A stretch of DNA of 64,000 bases from Mallotus nudiflorus (Eukaryota > Streptophyta > Magnoliopsida > Malpighiales > Euphorbiaceae). The stretch lies in the NCBI GenBank assembly GCA_947683625.1, contig CANTUR010000066.1:2232001-2296000 (forward strand). The letters run 5' to 3'. Below, piece after piece: positions 9,292-22,319 of the stretch. Under the pieces are notes generated by a model. That model made no database searches. It saw only the letters and a program-made list of their open reading frames with translations, and had not been told where the DNA came from. The translations under genes and the position numbers were made by a program. Position 1 is the stretch's first letter; each line of letters starts with the position of its first letter.

Positions 9292-12200
9292 TCATAGATT
9301 CTACGATTCCCACAGCAGTCAATTGCTAGTGCTGCACCAATTCCATTTCAGTTACCACCAGTTCAGCATCAGAGTTCCACTCAGCTTGTCCCACAGCAGA
9401 GTCATGGTAGAGGTATTAGAGGAGGTGCCAGAGGTGTTGGCCAGGCTTCTACCAGTCAGCAGGGAGATCGAGGAAAGGCCAGAGTTTTTCATCTTACTCA
9501 GTAGGATGCTCAGGCATCTAATGTAGTCGTGGCAGGTATTGTTTCTATTTGTTACCTGGATGCATGGGTTTTGTTTGATCCGAGTGCCACGCATTCGTTT
9601 GCTTCTCCCGTTTTTGCTTCTAATCTTGTTGGCAAGCTTCGAGGATGGCTTTTCCTTTGTCTGTTGCCAATCCTCTGAGCGATTCTTTGGACACCGATAT
9701 TGTTCTTTCTGGTTGTCCAGTTCTCGTGGGAGATAGAGAATTACCTGCTGATTTGATCCTGTTGGATGTGATGGAGTTTGATGTCATTCTGGGAATGGAT
9801 TGGTTATCCCAACACTATGCCGTGGTAGATTGTAGGAATAAAGAGGTGACTTTCAGAATTCCTAGTGAAGAAGAGTTTAAGTTTGTGGGTGATAGGAGTT
9901 CAGCACTCAGAATCTTATTTCTGCTATTACGGCTAGGAAGTTGTTGAGGAAAGGATGTCAGGGATATTTGGCATTAGTCAGGGATACTTCAGTGGAGAAG
10001 TTGTCACTCACAAATATTCCTATTGCTTGTGAGTTTCCTGATGTATTTCCTGAGGAGTTGCCAGGTTTACCACCTCACAGAGAGACTGAATTCTGTATAG
10101 ATGTGGTTCCAGGTACTACTCCTATATCTATGCCACCCTACAGAATGGCTCCTGCAGAGTTGAAAGAGTTGAAGGAGCAGTTGCATGAGTTGTTGGACAA
10201 GGGCTTCATCAGACCTAGTGTTTCTCCTTGGGGTGCACCAGTCCTGTTTGTGAAGAAGAAGGATGGTACCCTGAGACTGTGCATTGACTACAGAGAGCTG
10301 AATAAGGTGACAGCGAAGAACAAGTATCCTCTCCCGAGGATAGATGACTTGTTTGATCAGCTACAGGGTGCATAGTTCTTTTCTAAGATTGACTTGAGGT
10401 CGGGTTATCATCAGTTGCAGATTAGTGATGCCGATGTTCCTAAAACAGCATTTCGCACTCGATATGGCCATTATGAGTTTCTGGTGATGTCCTTTGGTTT
10501 GACTAATGCACCAGCAGCTTTTATGGACCTGATGAACAGGGTATTCAGACCATATATGGATCAGTTTATGGTAGTCTTCATTGATGATATACTGGTTTAT
10601 TCAAGGAGTATGGAGGAGCATGTATATCACTTGAGGATTGTATTGCAGACACTGAGAGATCATCAGATTTATGCTAAATTCTCGAAGTGTGATTTCTGGA
10701 TGGAGAGTGTTTCTTTTCTTGGACACGTAGTGTCTAAAGAAGGTATCCAGGTTGATCCACAGAAGATTGAAGCAGTGTCTAAGTGGCCTAGACCGACTTC
10801 TGTCACTGAGATTCGAAGTTTTCTAGGTTTAGCCGGGTATTATAGGCGGTTTGTGCAGGATTTTTCCAGAATAGCAACCCCTATGACTCGCTTGACTCAG
10901 AAGAATGTCAGATTCGAGTGGTTAGAAGCTTGTGAGAATAGTTTCCAGTTGTTGAAGGGAAAATTGACCACAGCACCAGTATTAGCTTTGCCCAATAGTG
11001 TGGACAAGTTCACAGTTTACTGTGATGCCTCTAGAATTGGCCTTGGTTGTGTGCTGATGCAGAATGGAAGGGTGATAGCCTATGCTTCGAGGCAGTTGAA
11101 GAAGCATGAGCAGAACTATCCCACACATGACCTTGAGATGGCTGCAGTGATCTTTGCTTTGAAGATTTGGAGACATTATCTGTACGGGGTGACTTGTGAG
11201 ATATTTACTGATCACAAGAGCCTTAAGTACATTTTTCAGCAGAGAGATTTGAATTTTAGGCAGAGAAGATGGTTAGAATTGTTGAAGGATTATGACTGTG
11301 AGATATTATATCATTCGGGTAAAGCTAATGTGGTAGCAGATGCCTTGAGTAGGAAGTCCTCAGGCAGTCTTGCTCACATCAGTGTTGTGAGGAGATCATT
11401 GATCCATGAATTGCATTTGATGGTGGATCAAGGTCTGATGATGAAGCTTAGTAGGTCAGGTGGACTGCTAGCTCAGTTTAAGGTACGATCTGTACTGAGG
11501 GATAGGATTAAAGTAGCTTAGAGTCGAGATCCTATTCTAGAAGAGCTTGCACAGAATGTTAGAGCAGGGAAGTTCACTAATTTCACACTTGATGATGATG
11601 GTGTGTTGTGGATCAGTGGTAGATTGTGTGTTCCTGATGTGGATGATTTGAGAGAAGAGATCCTAGAGGAAGCACATTCTACAGCCTACAGCATTCATCC
11701 GGGCATTACTAAAATGTACCATAGTATTAGAGATCTATACTGGTGGGACGGATTGAAGAAGGATGTCGCTGATTATGTTGCTAAGTGTCTGATGTTTTAG
11801 CAAGTGAAAGCTAAACATCAGAAGCCTTTTGGGAAGCTTCAGCCTCTTCCTATTCCCAAGTGGAAGTGGGAAAGGATAACTATGGATTTTGTGGTAGGCT
11901 TACCTCGTTCGAAGGATGGATACGATTCCATCTGGGTGATTGTAGACAGATTGACGAAGTCTGTACATTTCTTGCCTGTGAAAGCCACTTATTCTGTTGC
12001 CAGATTGGCAAAGTTATATGTGAAGCATATTGTGTGCCTTCATGGAGTACCTGTGTCCATTGTGTCAGATAGAGGTTCGGTGTTTACTTCTCATTTTTGG
12101 CAGAAGTTGTAGGAAGCGATGGGCACTAGGTTGGACTTCAGTACTACTTTTCATCCTCAGACAGATGGTCAGTCTGAGAGGACGATCCAAACATTGGAAG

Positions 12201-12925
12201 ATATATTGAGGATGTGTGTCTTGGATTTGGGAGGTAGCTGGGATGATCATTTACCACTCGTAAAGTTTGCATATAATAACAGCTACCATAGTAGTATTGG
12301 CATGGCACCATATGAGGCGTTATATGGAAGGAAGTGTAGATCCCCTTTGAGTTGGGATAAGATTGGTGAGAGAGCTTTGACTGGACCTAAGATGGTTCAG
12401 GATGCTACAGATAAAGTCGCCGTGATTAAGCGCAGATTAGAGACTGCAGTTAGCAGACAGAAGAACTATGCGGATCCTAGGCGCAGAGATGTGGAGTTTC
12501 AAGTTGGAGATTTCATTTTTCTGAAGGTATCTCCGATGAAGGGTGTTATGAGATTTGGTAGGAAGGGTAAGTTAGCATCGAGATATATCGGACCGTTTGA
12601 GATTCTGGAGAGAGTTGGCACTGTTGCATATCGGTTGGATTTACCTCCGAATATGTCACAGGTGCATCCAGTATTTCATATCTCAATGTTGAGGAAGTAT
12701 ATCTCAGACCCTTCACACATGTTGCAGCCCGACAGTGTAGAAGTGAGTGAAGATTTGATGTTTGTGGAAGAACCTGTGGCAATCGTAGACTATCAAGTCC
12801 GACAGTTGCGTTCGAAGCAGATTCCGATAGTCAAGGTTCTGTGGCATAGCAACAGAGTTAAGGAGCATACGTGGGAGACTGAAGCTGAGATGCGAGCTTC
12901 TTACCCGTATCTCTTTCCTTCTTGA
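9292..12925 (+). pseudogene. Tekay pol (PR-RT-RNase H-INT-chromodomain), broken
   Basis: Domains in order: aspartic protease with DPSATHSF at 9577 (the usual D-S/T-G-A triad is altered) and an ILGMDWL tail; RT from about 10080 with SPWGAPVLFVKKKDGTLR and the catalytic FIDD at 10577-10588; RNase H from about 11005 (YCDAS, DLEMAAV, FTDHKSL, VADALSR); integrase zinc-binding region (HPG near 11697), where the second Cys of the CxxC pair is Phe just before a stop; integrase core with TMDF, SDRG and HPQTDGQSE, so D, D and E are all visible; and a C-terminal chromodomain-like stretch (VEEPVAIVDYQVRQLRSKQI, then VLWHSN) ending at TGA 12923. Frameshifts lie near 9640 and 9905. TAG stops at 9295, 9502, 10373, 11519, 11798 and 12110 all sit where the family has, or commonly has, Gln. 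Chromodomains of this lineage are thought to steer integration. Confidence 0.93.
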
Positions 12926-12959
12926 TCCTATTTTCTGGAATTCGGGGATGAATTCTTGT

Positions 12960-12972
12960 AAGGGGGGAAGAC
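12960..12972 (+). promoter_or_regulatory. Polypurine tract
   Basis: AAGGGGGGAAGAC abuts the TG that starts the 3' LTR. It is the expected primer for plus-strand DNA synthesis. Confidence 0.9.
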
Positions 12973-15900
12973 TGTAATATCTCGTGTTTTTAAATATTTT
13001 TATACTGCATCGGGATATGCAGTGTTAATAATTTTTAAATATGATATTGATATTTCATAAGTTGTTGATTAATTAAAATTGATTTTTAATTGTGTATTAT
13101 TTAAAGTGCTTTACGTAAAATTTTCCCAGGACTTGCATTTTCGGGGAAATTTTCACGTAAATAATTTATTATTAATTATTTTAAATAGATTTTCGGACAT
13201 GCATGAACTCATACATATTTTTAAAATACTAAATAAAGCCTATGTGTGTATACATTTATTTAATTAGGGTTTAATGTATTACCCTAATATTTTATTATTT
13301 TATTATTTATTTATTTGGTTTATTGTTATTTAATTATTTTCATGTAGTACATAAATTATTAGAATATTAAATATGTGGTGTGCAAATTTTTCCAAGTATT
13401 TTATTATACACCATATTATAATATATATATTTTTATATTATTTTTTTCTTTTTCTTTTTTTTCTTTTTCCTTTTTCTTTTCTTTTTCTTTTCTTTTCTTT
13501 TCTTTTTCTTTTCTTCTTCTTTCTCCTTTCTTCTCGAAACCCGTCCCTTCTCCCCCTCACCGCTACAACTTCCGACCACCTACCATCGGTGTGCCGCTAG
13601 CAGCTCCGCCCTTCCCAGTCAGCTGCTCCACCGCCCCTAGTCTCCTTCCCCGGCACCGGCTAGCTCCAATTCCACCATTTTTGGCCGAAACTTCCCTCCT
13701 CACCGTTCACCGACTTCCCGACCACCAAATCTAGTGATTCCGGTGTCGTTGGACTCCCTAGCCTCGATAGAAGATGATTCTAAGCTTTTTTTAAGCTTAA
13801 AACTCGATTTGGTAAGGTTTTTCTCAATTATTCAATTCAGTCATTTTAGGGTTTTTGGATTTTTTTGAGCTTCATATGGTTGATTCATGAAAAGTCCCTT
13901 AACAAATGTTGTTCCCCTTAGCTTAATATACATGTATGAATTTTTTTAGAATTTTTGGAGATTATTTTGATTTTTGAGTATTTTTGAACATTTTAATATT
14001 ATTTTCTAATTTTCGAAAATTAATTAAATAAATTATGAAATTGTGTTTTATGATAAATATAGGTGTTTAAATGAATTATAGGAATTTATTTGGAATTTTT
14101 ATGAATTTCTAAGTATTTATTTTGAATTATTTAAGTTTATGTAATTTTGGGAAAATTAGGTCAATTATGTTTTTAATTGAAATTAATTATTTAATTGAGT
14201 TTAATTATTGATATTATTGATAAATATGTTGAGAAAATTAATTTTGGATAATTATACTATTTTTTGCGAATTTTTGAATGAATTTTAGTATATTTATATA
14301 TAGAGGGGCATTTTGGTAATTTTACCCTAAATTGACTAAAAATGTAATTAAATTGGTTTTAATAGTTATTTAAGGTATAAAAATGATTTCTACAAATTAT
14401 TTAGTATTTTTAATTGATTAAAACTATTTTTCGTGAATTATTTTCAATTATATATATATAATGTACGATTTTTCTAAATAAAATGCGTTTTATCGGTTTT
14501 TACTGTGTTTTAAGGTTAATTACGTAATTTCTATTTATAAAATGTATTTCTGTGATATAAGGGTATTTTTGGTATTTCTATATTATTTTGTGAATTATGG
14601 ACCCCGGTCAGTAAATTGTAGTTTGGAGTCCGACCGAGGGGTTGTGGATGAGTTGTTGTACCTATTTTTTGAAGTGTGTTTTTTTGCAGGGTCGGCTCTA
14701 CTCTTTGAGTAGAGAGATGTCCATTTTACAAGGGAGGTTCTGTCGAATTTTCGATAGAATTCTCGTAAAACGTGATGTCCGGTCGAACCCTAATTTCTAA
14801 TTTTGTGTCTAAGTAATCTAGATTGAGTCCTTAGAACTTCTGTTCGATTTATTCTGATTCCTGTCGTTATTGTTTGTTTAGTTGCGCCGAGACCAAGGCC
14901 TAGTGGACCAGGCCCGTCGGATCCATCTCGTGGAGCGCACTAAGTGTGAGTTACTATTTTATATATATGTGCTTTAGGATGCATGATTTTAGAAATATAT
15001 GTTTTATTTTGATTAAATGTGCATAAATAATGTGATTTGTATTTAAGTATATTTTTAGTTTATTTTTGGTTTATTTTTGGTATATATTAAATTATATGCA
15101 TGTTTTATTAATAAATTATATTTAAAATATTTTTAAATATATTTCTAGCTTAATTTGTAAATTGATTGGATTTGTTTGACGTATATATACTCGAAATATA
15201 CCTGGTTTACTTTTGGTATATTTCCAGTATATATATGGTTTATATTGTTATTTTATTTAAATTCATGCATCATTGATTTGTGAGTGAATGTTTTATATTT
15301 ATTAATGAAGGATATCAATAGAAAGTGCTACCTAGTGGGCAGCACTAGGACCGAGTACGTACCGGTACGCTTATAGCATTTAGACTATATTACTAAGCTA
15401 TTTGTGGATATCGATTGGATTTGATTATTTGATGTGTGATGTGATTTGGGAGTGTGCTTGCTGGAGCTCGGTTGACCTAGTGTCTCAGGGCCAATCACAC
15501 TGGCAGTCAGACTGCTGGAGCTCGGTTGACTTAGTGTCTCGGGACCAATCTACTGTCCAAATGGAATAAGTGAATATAATTGGAATAAGTGAGCCTGTAT
15601 GGCTAGAGTGTTGTCTAACACTGCTTTGAGGTTGTGATATTCTAGGGCTCTATTTGATCCTTCATAAACGATGATTTTCTGTAAAATATATATAAAATGA
15701 TTTTACAGCATCTGTGTGTATTTGTCTGTATATATACATATTAGATATATAATGTTGAATGTATGCATTATCATTTAGTGTGCATGTATATATATTATAG
15801 TAATTCACTTAGTGAGGTTTGACTCCCCTCTATTGATGATTTTTCAGGAGAGTCTTCTTCTTCAGACCTCAGTAGCAGGCCTGTACGCCGGATTTCTTCT

Positions 15901-16240
15901 GCCCCGGCCTCTTTATGTAAACTGCTTCTCTGAGTCTTGAGTTTTATTTTATCTAGACATTGCAGTAGTCATTAAGTTGTTAAAGAGATGTTGTATTGCA
16001 TTTGAACTGGACTTGTATTAAAAGATTTATATATATAAGATATGGATTTGATTTAAATTCACTGGTGGTGAATTAATATTTTTATATTTATATTTATGAT
16101 TTTATTTCCACTGCATTAAGAGCTGTTTTTATTATTACTGGCATGTTTATTTTATTTTTTTTAGGCTTGCTACGGGTTCCAGATTCAAAAGAATTCCCGT
16201 TCCCTAGCGTCGGTCATGGCCCCTGTTTTGGGTCGTGACA
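12973..16240 (+). repeat. 3' LTR of the Tekay element (3,268 bp)
   Basis: It starts TGTAATATC, ends GTCGTGACA, and is followed by ATAAC. It carries the same landmarks as the 5' LTR. Differences include a longer CT tract (about 13440-13535), an inserted TTTTTTAGAA-type segment near 13940, and the donor-like GTAAGG near 13813 where the 5' LTR has GTACAG. A perfect 12-bp palindrome CGTACCGGTACG lies at 15358-15369; the 5' LTR copy has one change. Confidence 0.95.
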
Positions 16241-16245
16241 ATAAC

Positions 16246-17023
16246 TGATAATACATTTTTAATTTCCCATTCTAAAAAACTATTCTTTGAAGGCTTAGCA
16301 ATGTATTCCCCCTTATAAGATGTTACAGGGAAAAAGGATATTATCTTTTTGTGCAAATTTCAAGCATCATCAATGAATGGGTGTCCAAGAATCAGTAGTG
16401 ATGTTGATCCTTTGATAGTGTGACTTAGGAAAATTTTTAAGCTTCACCCTTTCATTAACAAAAATGTTATTGTAGTCCGTACTTATAGTCCACCTAGAGG
16501 GCATCTTAAAGCGAGGACATGCAACAGATGTGAATTTCTTGAACCTAACCCCTTTAATGAATTTAAATGGCAATTCATAAGTAATTACCATTTATGCAAG
16601 TGAATTTGTAATAAACTTTTTATCAAATTTTCAAGTGCCTAAGATAGCATATTATGTATTTTCATATGCCTTCACACCAATAGGTTGTAAGGTTAACAGT
16701 GACTGCATAACATCTATACTATAAGGAAATTTCAAACAATGCAACACATGGTTTTTTAATGAAGAAGTACCATATTTTTTAGAGTGAAAATTGTAAATAG
16801 CAACATAATATATACATCTACCCTTGATGACAATACTAGACTCATTCTTAATTCTCTTAAAATACTACAAAACTGTAGATTTTGGTTCAGTCTCTTTTTA
16901 TTTTTTAGCAACAACCTAAGGCTAAGTCTAAGTCTGCTTGGTAGCAGGTGCATTTAGGGCTTCCACCACCTCAAGGTTTGAAGTAGTGGTATTATTATTA
17001 ACATTAGTATTTTCCATCTCCAT
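16246..17023 (-). pseudogene. hAT transposase, 5' part (BED-like finger and first catalytic region)
   Basis: This is the N-terminal part of the gene whose C-terminal part lies at 3539-4746. The likely start is ATG at 17023-17021 (MEMENTNVNNNTT). A degenerate BED zinc finger follows: the YGTSSLKNHVLHC half is clear at about 16780-16735, the first Cys pair is poor, and stops lie in the linker before it. At 16591-16370 come ELPFKFI, SVACPRFKMPSR and ITTDSWT; the Asp of TTDSWT corresponds to the first catalytic acidic residue in the family. The segment ends at the ATAAC duplication. Confidence 0.85.
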
Positions 17024-17893
17024 GAATGACAAATTTAAAAAAAATACAAAATCAATTCATAGGTGGCAATTGATTTTAAGTATAATTAAATATAAAATAA
17101 AAAAAAAGTGAACTTAGTTATACCTTTATATCGCTACTACTGCAATACTTAGATCGCAGTGAAAGCTTCCACCTTTTTTTTTGGAAAGTTATAAAGTTAT
17201 AACTAAAATTTGAAAAGTGTATGCTTCTACCCCTTTTTTTGTTATAACTTTAAGTTTCCATCACTAGAAATTTTAGAAACAGTCACAGATATATACACAT
17301 AACAAAGAAAGAAATTGTTATTTTACAAATAGTCACACACATGATCACATTTATATAATAATTCTTAAAAAAATTCATAGATCATTATTATAAGAATAAA
17401 AGCACATTTACATTGAGAATAGTTTTTTAATTAAAATACAAATTTATAAAAACAATTTTTTTTGAAACACATATAAAAAAAGAAAGAAAAAGAAATTATA
17501 AACAAAAGAAATTATAAATCTATAAATAGAGATAATTTTTTTTTACATGCATGTTAATCTATAAATAGATCTATATTAAATAGGCACAAATTTATAACTA
17601 TAACATAGATCTATATACATATAACATATAGATCTATATACATATAACATATATATGAAAAAAATTGTATTTTACACAAATTAAAAAAACTTTTCAAAGC
17701 CTAAGATTTTTCACAAATAAAAATAAAAATAAGAACAAGATTAAATGACATAAACCATAAATCTATAAATATGACATATAGATCTGCAGATTACACAGAT
17801 AAAAAAATTTTGCAAATCTAAAAACAACAAAAATAACATCGATCACAAGATCTATAAATTTTTCATATTTTTAAAAAATATAAACTATATTTA
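17024..17893. other. Upstream region of the hAT gene; AT-rich with short tandem repeats
   Basis: No coding sequence. It holds reverse-complement relatives of the motifs near 2992 and 3150 (GCTTCCACC at about 17165, GCTTCTACCCC at about 17224) and a tandem duplication of about 25 bp containing TAGATCTATATACATATAAC at about 17605-17650. It may be the hAT 5' untranslated or subterminal region, but the element end is not certain. Confidence 0.4.
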
Positions 17894-18102
17894 TGAAGAA
17901 TAAAATTCAGAGAAAAAAGAGAAAAAATTTAAGAGAAATATTTTTCCATAATATTTAAAGAAGGGTTACACCCTTTATATATCCTAATCACAACCTAATT
18001 AGGAATAGAATAACATCATAAATAGAATAAAAACTTTATTCCTAATTATATACAAATATTTACTTCCTAATATATACAATAAAAATATTTACTTCCTCAA
18101 TA
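17894..18102 (-). repeat. 3' LTR of the short copia element
   Basis: A copy of 22420-22640 with a few indels: TGAAGAATAAAATTCAGAG at its left edge, then repeated TATTTACTTCCTAATATA motifs near its right edge. Its outer end reads TA on the plus strand where CA is expected. Confidence 0.85.
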
Positions 18103-18115
18103 CTCCCCCTCAAGT
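18103..18115 (-). promoter_or_regulatory. Polypurine tract of the short copia element
   Basis: On the minus strand TTGAGGGGGAG directly precedes the LTR. It overlaps the last codons of the RNase H frame, which stops at 18112-18110. Confidence 0.8.
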
Positions 18116-21100
18116 TGGTGAATGTATGTCAATCATTCTCAACTTGCCAAGTGAGTTGTAGAACGTTTTTCCAGATATAGCATTTGTGATGATGTCGGCT
18201 AGTTGAGTTTGAGAATAAACAAATGAAAGATCAATTGGTCCTTGGTTCATATGATCTTTTATAAAATATTTGTCAACCTCTACAGGCTTAGTCCGATCAT
18301 GTTGAACCAAATTGTTTGCAATTACTATGGCTACGTTGTTATCACAATGTAATAACATAGGCTTTGAATGTTTTAATCTCAAATCCTAAACAATTTGCCT
18401 TAACCAAAGCAACTCATATACTCCATGAACCATTCATCTAAACTTAGCTTCAGCACTTGACCTTGCTACAACTTTCTTTTTCTTGTTTCTCCAAGTGACT
18501 AAATTATTTCCAATAAACGTAAAGTACCCGGATGTTGATTTTCGATCAGTCCAATCTCCAGCCCAATCAGCATTAGTATAGCTGATAATTTCATAATCCT
18601 TATTCCTCCCAAAGAATAACCCTTTACCTGGAGAAGACTTTAGATATCTTAATACGCAGTATACTGCATCCATACATTCTTTACTTGGAGAATACATGAA
18701 TTGACTTACAACACTTACTGCATAAGTAATGTATGGCTGAGTATGAGATAGGTAAATCAACCTTCCTACCAACCTTTAATACCTATCTTTATTAGTTGGA
18801 ACTTGATCTCCTAGGACTGAAAGTCCATGGTTGACTTCAATTAGAGTCTCGACTGGCTTACAATCAAGCATGCCCATCTCTATCAATAGGTCCATTACAT
18901 ACTTTCATTGGTAGAGGGAAATTCCTTGAGCTGATCTTGCAACTTCAATTCTTAAAAAATACTTCAAGTTAGCCAAATCCTTAAGTTCAAACTCGGATGC
19001 TAACTGTCTTTGCAAGATTTTTATCTCACTCGGATCATTTCCAATGACCACCATATCATCAACATATACAATTAATGTGGTGACTTTACCTAACTTCCAT
19101 TTGATGAATAGTGTGTGATCAACATCACTTTGCTTATATCCAAGCTTTCTCATAAAAGTTGAGAGTCATCCAAACCATGCTCGAGGTGATTGCCTGAGTC
19201 CTTATAATGCCCTTTTTAGTTTGTATACTTAGTTAGTACATTTAGTTCCGAGTGGTGGACCCATATACACTTCTTCATCTATGGTTCCATTAAAAAATGC
19301 ACTCTTCATGTCAAATTCTCACAGTAGCCAGTCCAGGTTGGTAGTTAAGGAAATAATAACTCAAATGGTGTTCATTTTTGCTATTGGGGTAAATGTATCT
19401 TCATAGTCAATGCCATACTTCTGAGTGTACCCCTTTGCTACAAACCAAGCTTTATACTGATTTATGCTTCCATCTGAATTGAATTTGACAGTGAATATCC
19501 ACATGCACCCCACCATTTTCTTTCCTTTAGGAAAAGGAACAAGATCCCATGTCTAGTTCTTCTGCAATGCCTCCATTTCATTATTCATGGCTTTCTTCCA
19601 ATCTAGATCATCTAAGGCTTCTTGCATATTACTTGGAATAGATACAGTAAATAATTGATTTACAGTAAATGCATATGAGTTAGACAAATAGTTGGTTGAT
19701 ATAAAGTTGTTGATAGGGTATTTAGCTTTGGTATGAAGGTTTGGATCATATTGTTTTTTCAAACCCCTCTATTGATTCTAGAAGGATAACGAGGATCGGT
19801 ATTTAGAGTTACTAAAGGAGACAAGTTTACCTTATTATGCATATTCGCATTCGGAGTTTCTTCAGCTTCTAGTGTGGGTTAGGAAGATATACTATCTTAA
19901 TTACTCAAATTTTCTTCTATAATGTGTCTGGGTAAGATGCTCAGACTCAGAATATCAAATGTCTGTGAGATGCTTGAAACATTTAAGAGACTTGGACTTG
20001 GAACACTCATAATGCTATCTTCGACATTTGAACCACTCAAAATGCTATCTTTAACATCAAAGAGGTTTAGATTTTTCTCCCCCTGAAGAGAGCACTCAGA
20101 GTGGGAGAAGAAAGGAGAATTTTCATGAAACCGAACATCCTGAGTGACATACATCTTCTTTGTATTCGGATCATAACGTTGATATCCCTTTTATAGATTT
20201 TCATAGCCAATAAAAATACACCGGATAGCTCGAGGGTCTAACCGAGTGTCTGATGAACATATGCTGAGCATCCAAAGACTTGGGGCTCAAGATTATTGAG
20301 GGGTGGAGATATGACAAGTTCTTGAAGTTTTTAAAGAGGTGTTTTAAAATTGAGTACTCTTGATGGTGTTTAGTTTATGAGGTATGCAGCGGATCAAATA
20401 ACCTCTCCCCAGTATTCTTGAGGAACATTCATGTCAACTTCCAATAACTGTTGGTTCTTCTGTTCGGCTATACCATTCTGTTGAGGAGTGCCAACATAGG
20501 ATGGTTAGTGACAAATGCCCTTCTCTTGGTTGAAATCATTTAGAATTGAGTTAATATACTCCCTACCATTGTTAGACTGCAAGACTCAGATTTTACTCTG
20601 GTATTATGTAGCCACCATTTTATATAAGTCCTGAAACTTGGGGCACACATCTCCTTTATTTGAAAGTAGTGATACCTAGGTCATCCGAGTACATTCATTA
20701 ATAAACATTACAAAATATCGAGCACCGGATAGAGTACGAATCTGAGCAGGTCCCCATACATCAGAAGGAATGGTCATATATGGAATTAAATTTTTATTAT
20801 AACTTGGTACATAAGAAATTTGATGGCCTTTTGCCAATTCACAAATATCACACTTGAATATGAGTTTGTGATATTCAAAAATAAATGCAATTTTATTTGT
20901 CTAAGATAATAAAAAGAAAGATGACCAAGACGATGATGCCGCAAGATTACTTATTCTTTAATCGAGCAACTTCCACAACCCTATTTACTTGACTTGACTT
21001 CTAACTTGAATCATCATGCAATTCAAGATAGTACAACTTTCCACGTTTAACACCAGAGCCAATAATTCGGTGTGTTGCAATGTCCTAAAATACATAAAAT

Positions 21101-22319
21101 TTGGCTAAAATTTGATAGTGCAATTCAAGATTTTAGTAATTTGGCCAATAGATAGTAGATTATAAGAAAGAGATGGAACAACAAGAACAGTATCTAGATT
21201 AAAAGAGTTAGAGTTAGATATTGATCCTTCATGAGTGACCGGTGCTATGCCTCTATTAGTAGTCAAAATATTTTGTTGGGTTGATGGGCAGACGGATGTA
21301 AGATGGTGAGTGGAATTTGTCATATGATCAGTAGCACTTGTATCAATAATCCATGTATTATTTCGAGTAAGATTTGTCATACCTGATATTGCATCAAGAT
21401 CACCACTTGGTTTAGTACCACTAGAGGTGGCAATTGCAGCCTTTTTGAGCTTCTTATGAGGCTTTTTATTGAAATCTCACCATTCCGAATATCCCACAAT
21501 TTCATAGCACTATTCCTTGGAGTGTCCAACTTTGCTACAATGAGTACAGGTGTATGTGATGGACTTACTCGGTATTTTTCCTTTAAACTAGGGATGAGTC
21601 TGAGCTGCTACAAGTATAGAATGGTCCAGCAATATCTTCGACTCTTTCATCGTATGTCGCTAGTTGTGATCCCTCCGTACATATGCATAACTAGACTCAA
21701 GATCAAGAGGTGGATCCTTTTAGAGTATTTCACTCCAAGCATTATTAAATTCTGAATCAAGCTAGGCTAGGAAAATATGTGTTCGAAGTCAAGAAATATG
21801 TTTGTGGAGTGATACTACTTCATTAACATCCTCCCCTTGTGCACACGTTTGGGCATCGATTTCCTAAAATATTCTAATCAGTTCATTATAGTATGCAAGT
21901 AATGGCTTACCATTTTGACGTGTTGTGAATGATTTTCGGTTCAATTCAAATAACTGAGTTTCATCAGATCCATCATAGAAGGTTTTTAAGATATCATCCC
22001 ATATCTCCTTTGTTGTTAGAAGACAAATGAATCTCTGAATCAATGTCAGACTCATGGAGTCAATCAACCAACTTTTGACTCAATTGTTATCAAGGAACCA
22101 AGTTTCTAATGCTTTATCTCCTGTTGGTGGCTTTGGCATAATGCCATTAAGAAAGCTAGATTTATTTCTAGCTCTAATTCGCATCTCCATGACTTGTGAT
22201 CATAGAGTATAGTTCGTGTCATCAAGAATAATACATGTGGGAAAGGGAGAATTATCTTGAAGGGTTTGAATAAAATTGGGTGTTCCATGGGATAAGATGG
22301 ATGTGTTTTTGATGGTCAT
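18110..22319 (-). pseudogene. Copia gag-pol polyprotein, broken
   Basis: The frame probably starts at 22319-22317. A gag_pre/UBN2-type region (about 22200-21760) is followed by a protease with IIDTSATDHMT at about 21345 (the D-T/S-G-A site reads DTSA), GAG-pre-integrase and integrase sequence (about 21100-20400), RT with YVDDMVVIG at 19063-19089 (catalytic DD intact), and RNase H with NADWAGDWTDRKSTSGY at about 18560 and a CDNNVA stretch near 18345. The last codons end at 18110, just inside the polypurine tract. Numerous stops and frame changes break the polyprotein. Confidence 0.88.

Larger units (their letters stand above)
4752..16240 (+). mobile_element. Full-length Ty3/gypsy chromovirus retrotransposon, Tekay/Del lineage, inserted in a hAT transposase gene
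   Basis: The element is 11,489 bp long with LTRs at 4752-7982 and 12973-16240, a tRNA-iMet-type primer-binding site at 7987, a polypurine tract at 12960-12972, and a plus-strand gag-pol order of gag, protease, RT, RNase H, integrase and chromodomain. Flanking 5-bp duplications (ATAAC) show it inserted as a unit. The chromodomain-like C-terminus, the single RNase H and LTRs of more than 3 kb fit the Tekay/Del group of plant chromoviruses. The 5' LTR starts TA instead of the usual TG, while the 3' LTR starts TG. The coding region carries at least eight in-frame stops and about four frameshifts, so the copy is non-autonomous. The two LTRs differ by only a few percent by eye, which suggests a fairly recent insertion; I did not count the differences. 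Confidence 0.95.

Noticed and set aside
10982..11215. Minus-strand frame of 77 codons opposite the Tekay RNase H region
   Set aside because: It is a shadow of the plus-strand pol coding sequence.
9289..12112. TAG stops as programmed readthrough or reassigned codons
   Set aside because: Seven TAGs spread over gag and pol, plus several frameshifts, do not fit a single readthrough site, and plants do not reassign TAG in the nucleus. Decay by deamination is simpler.
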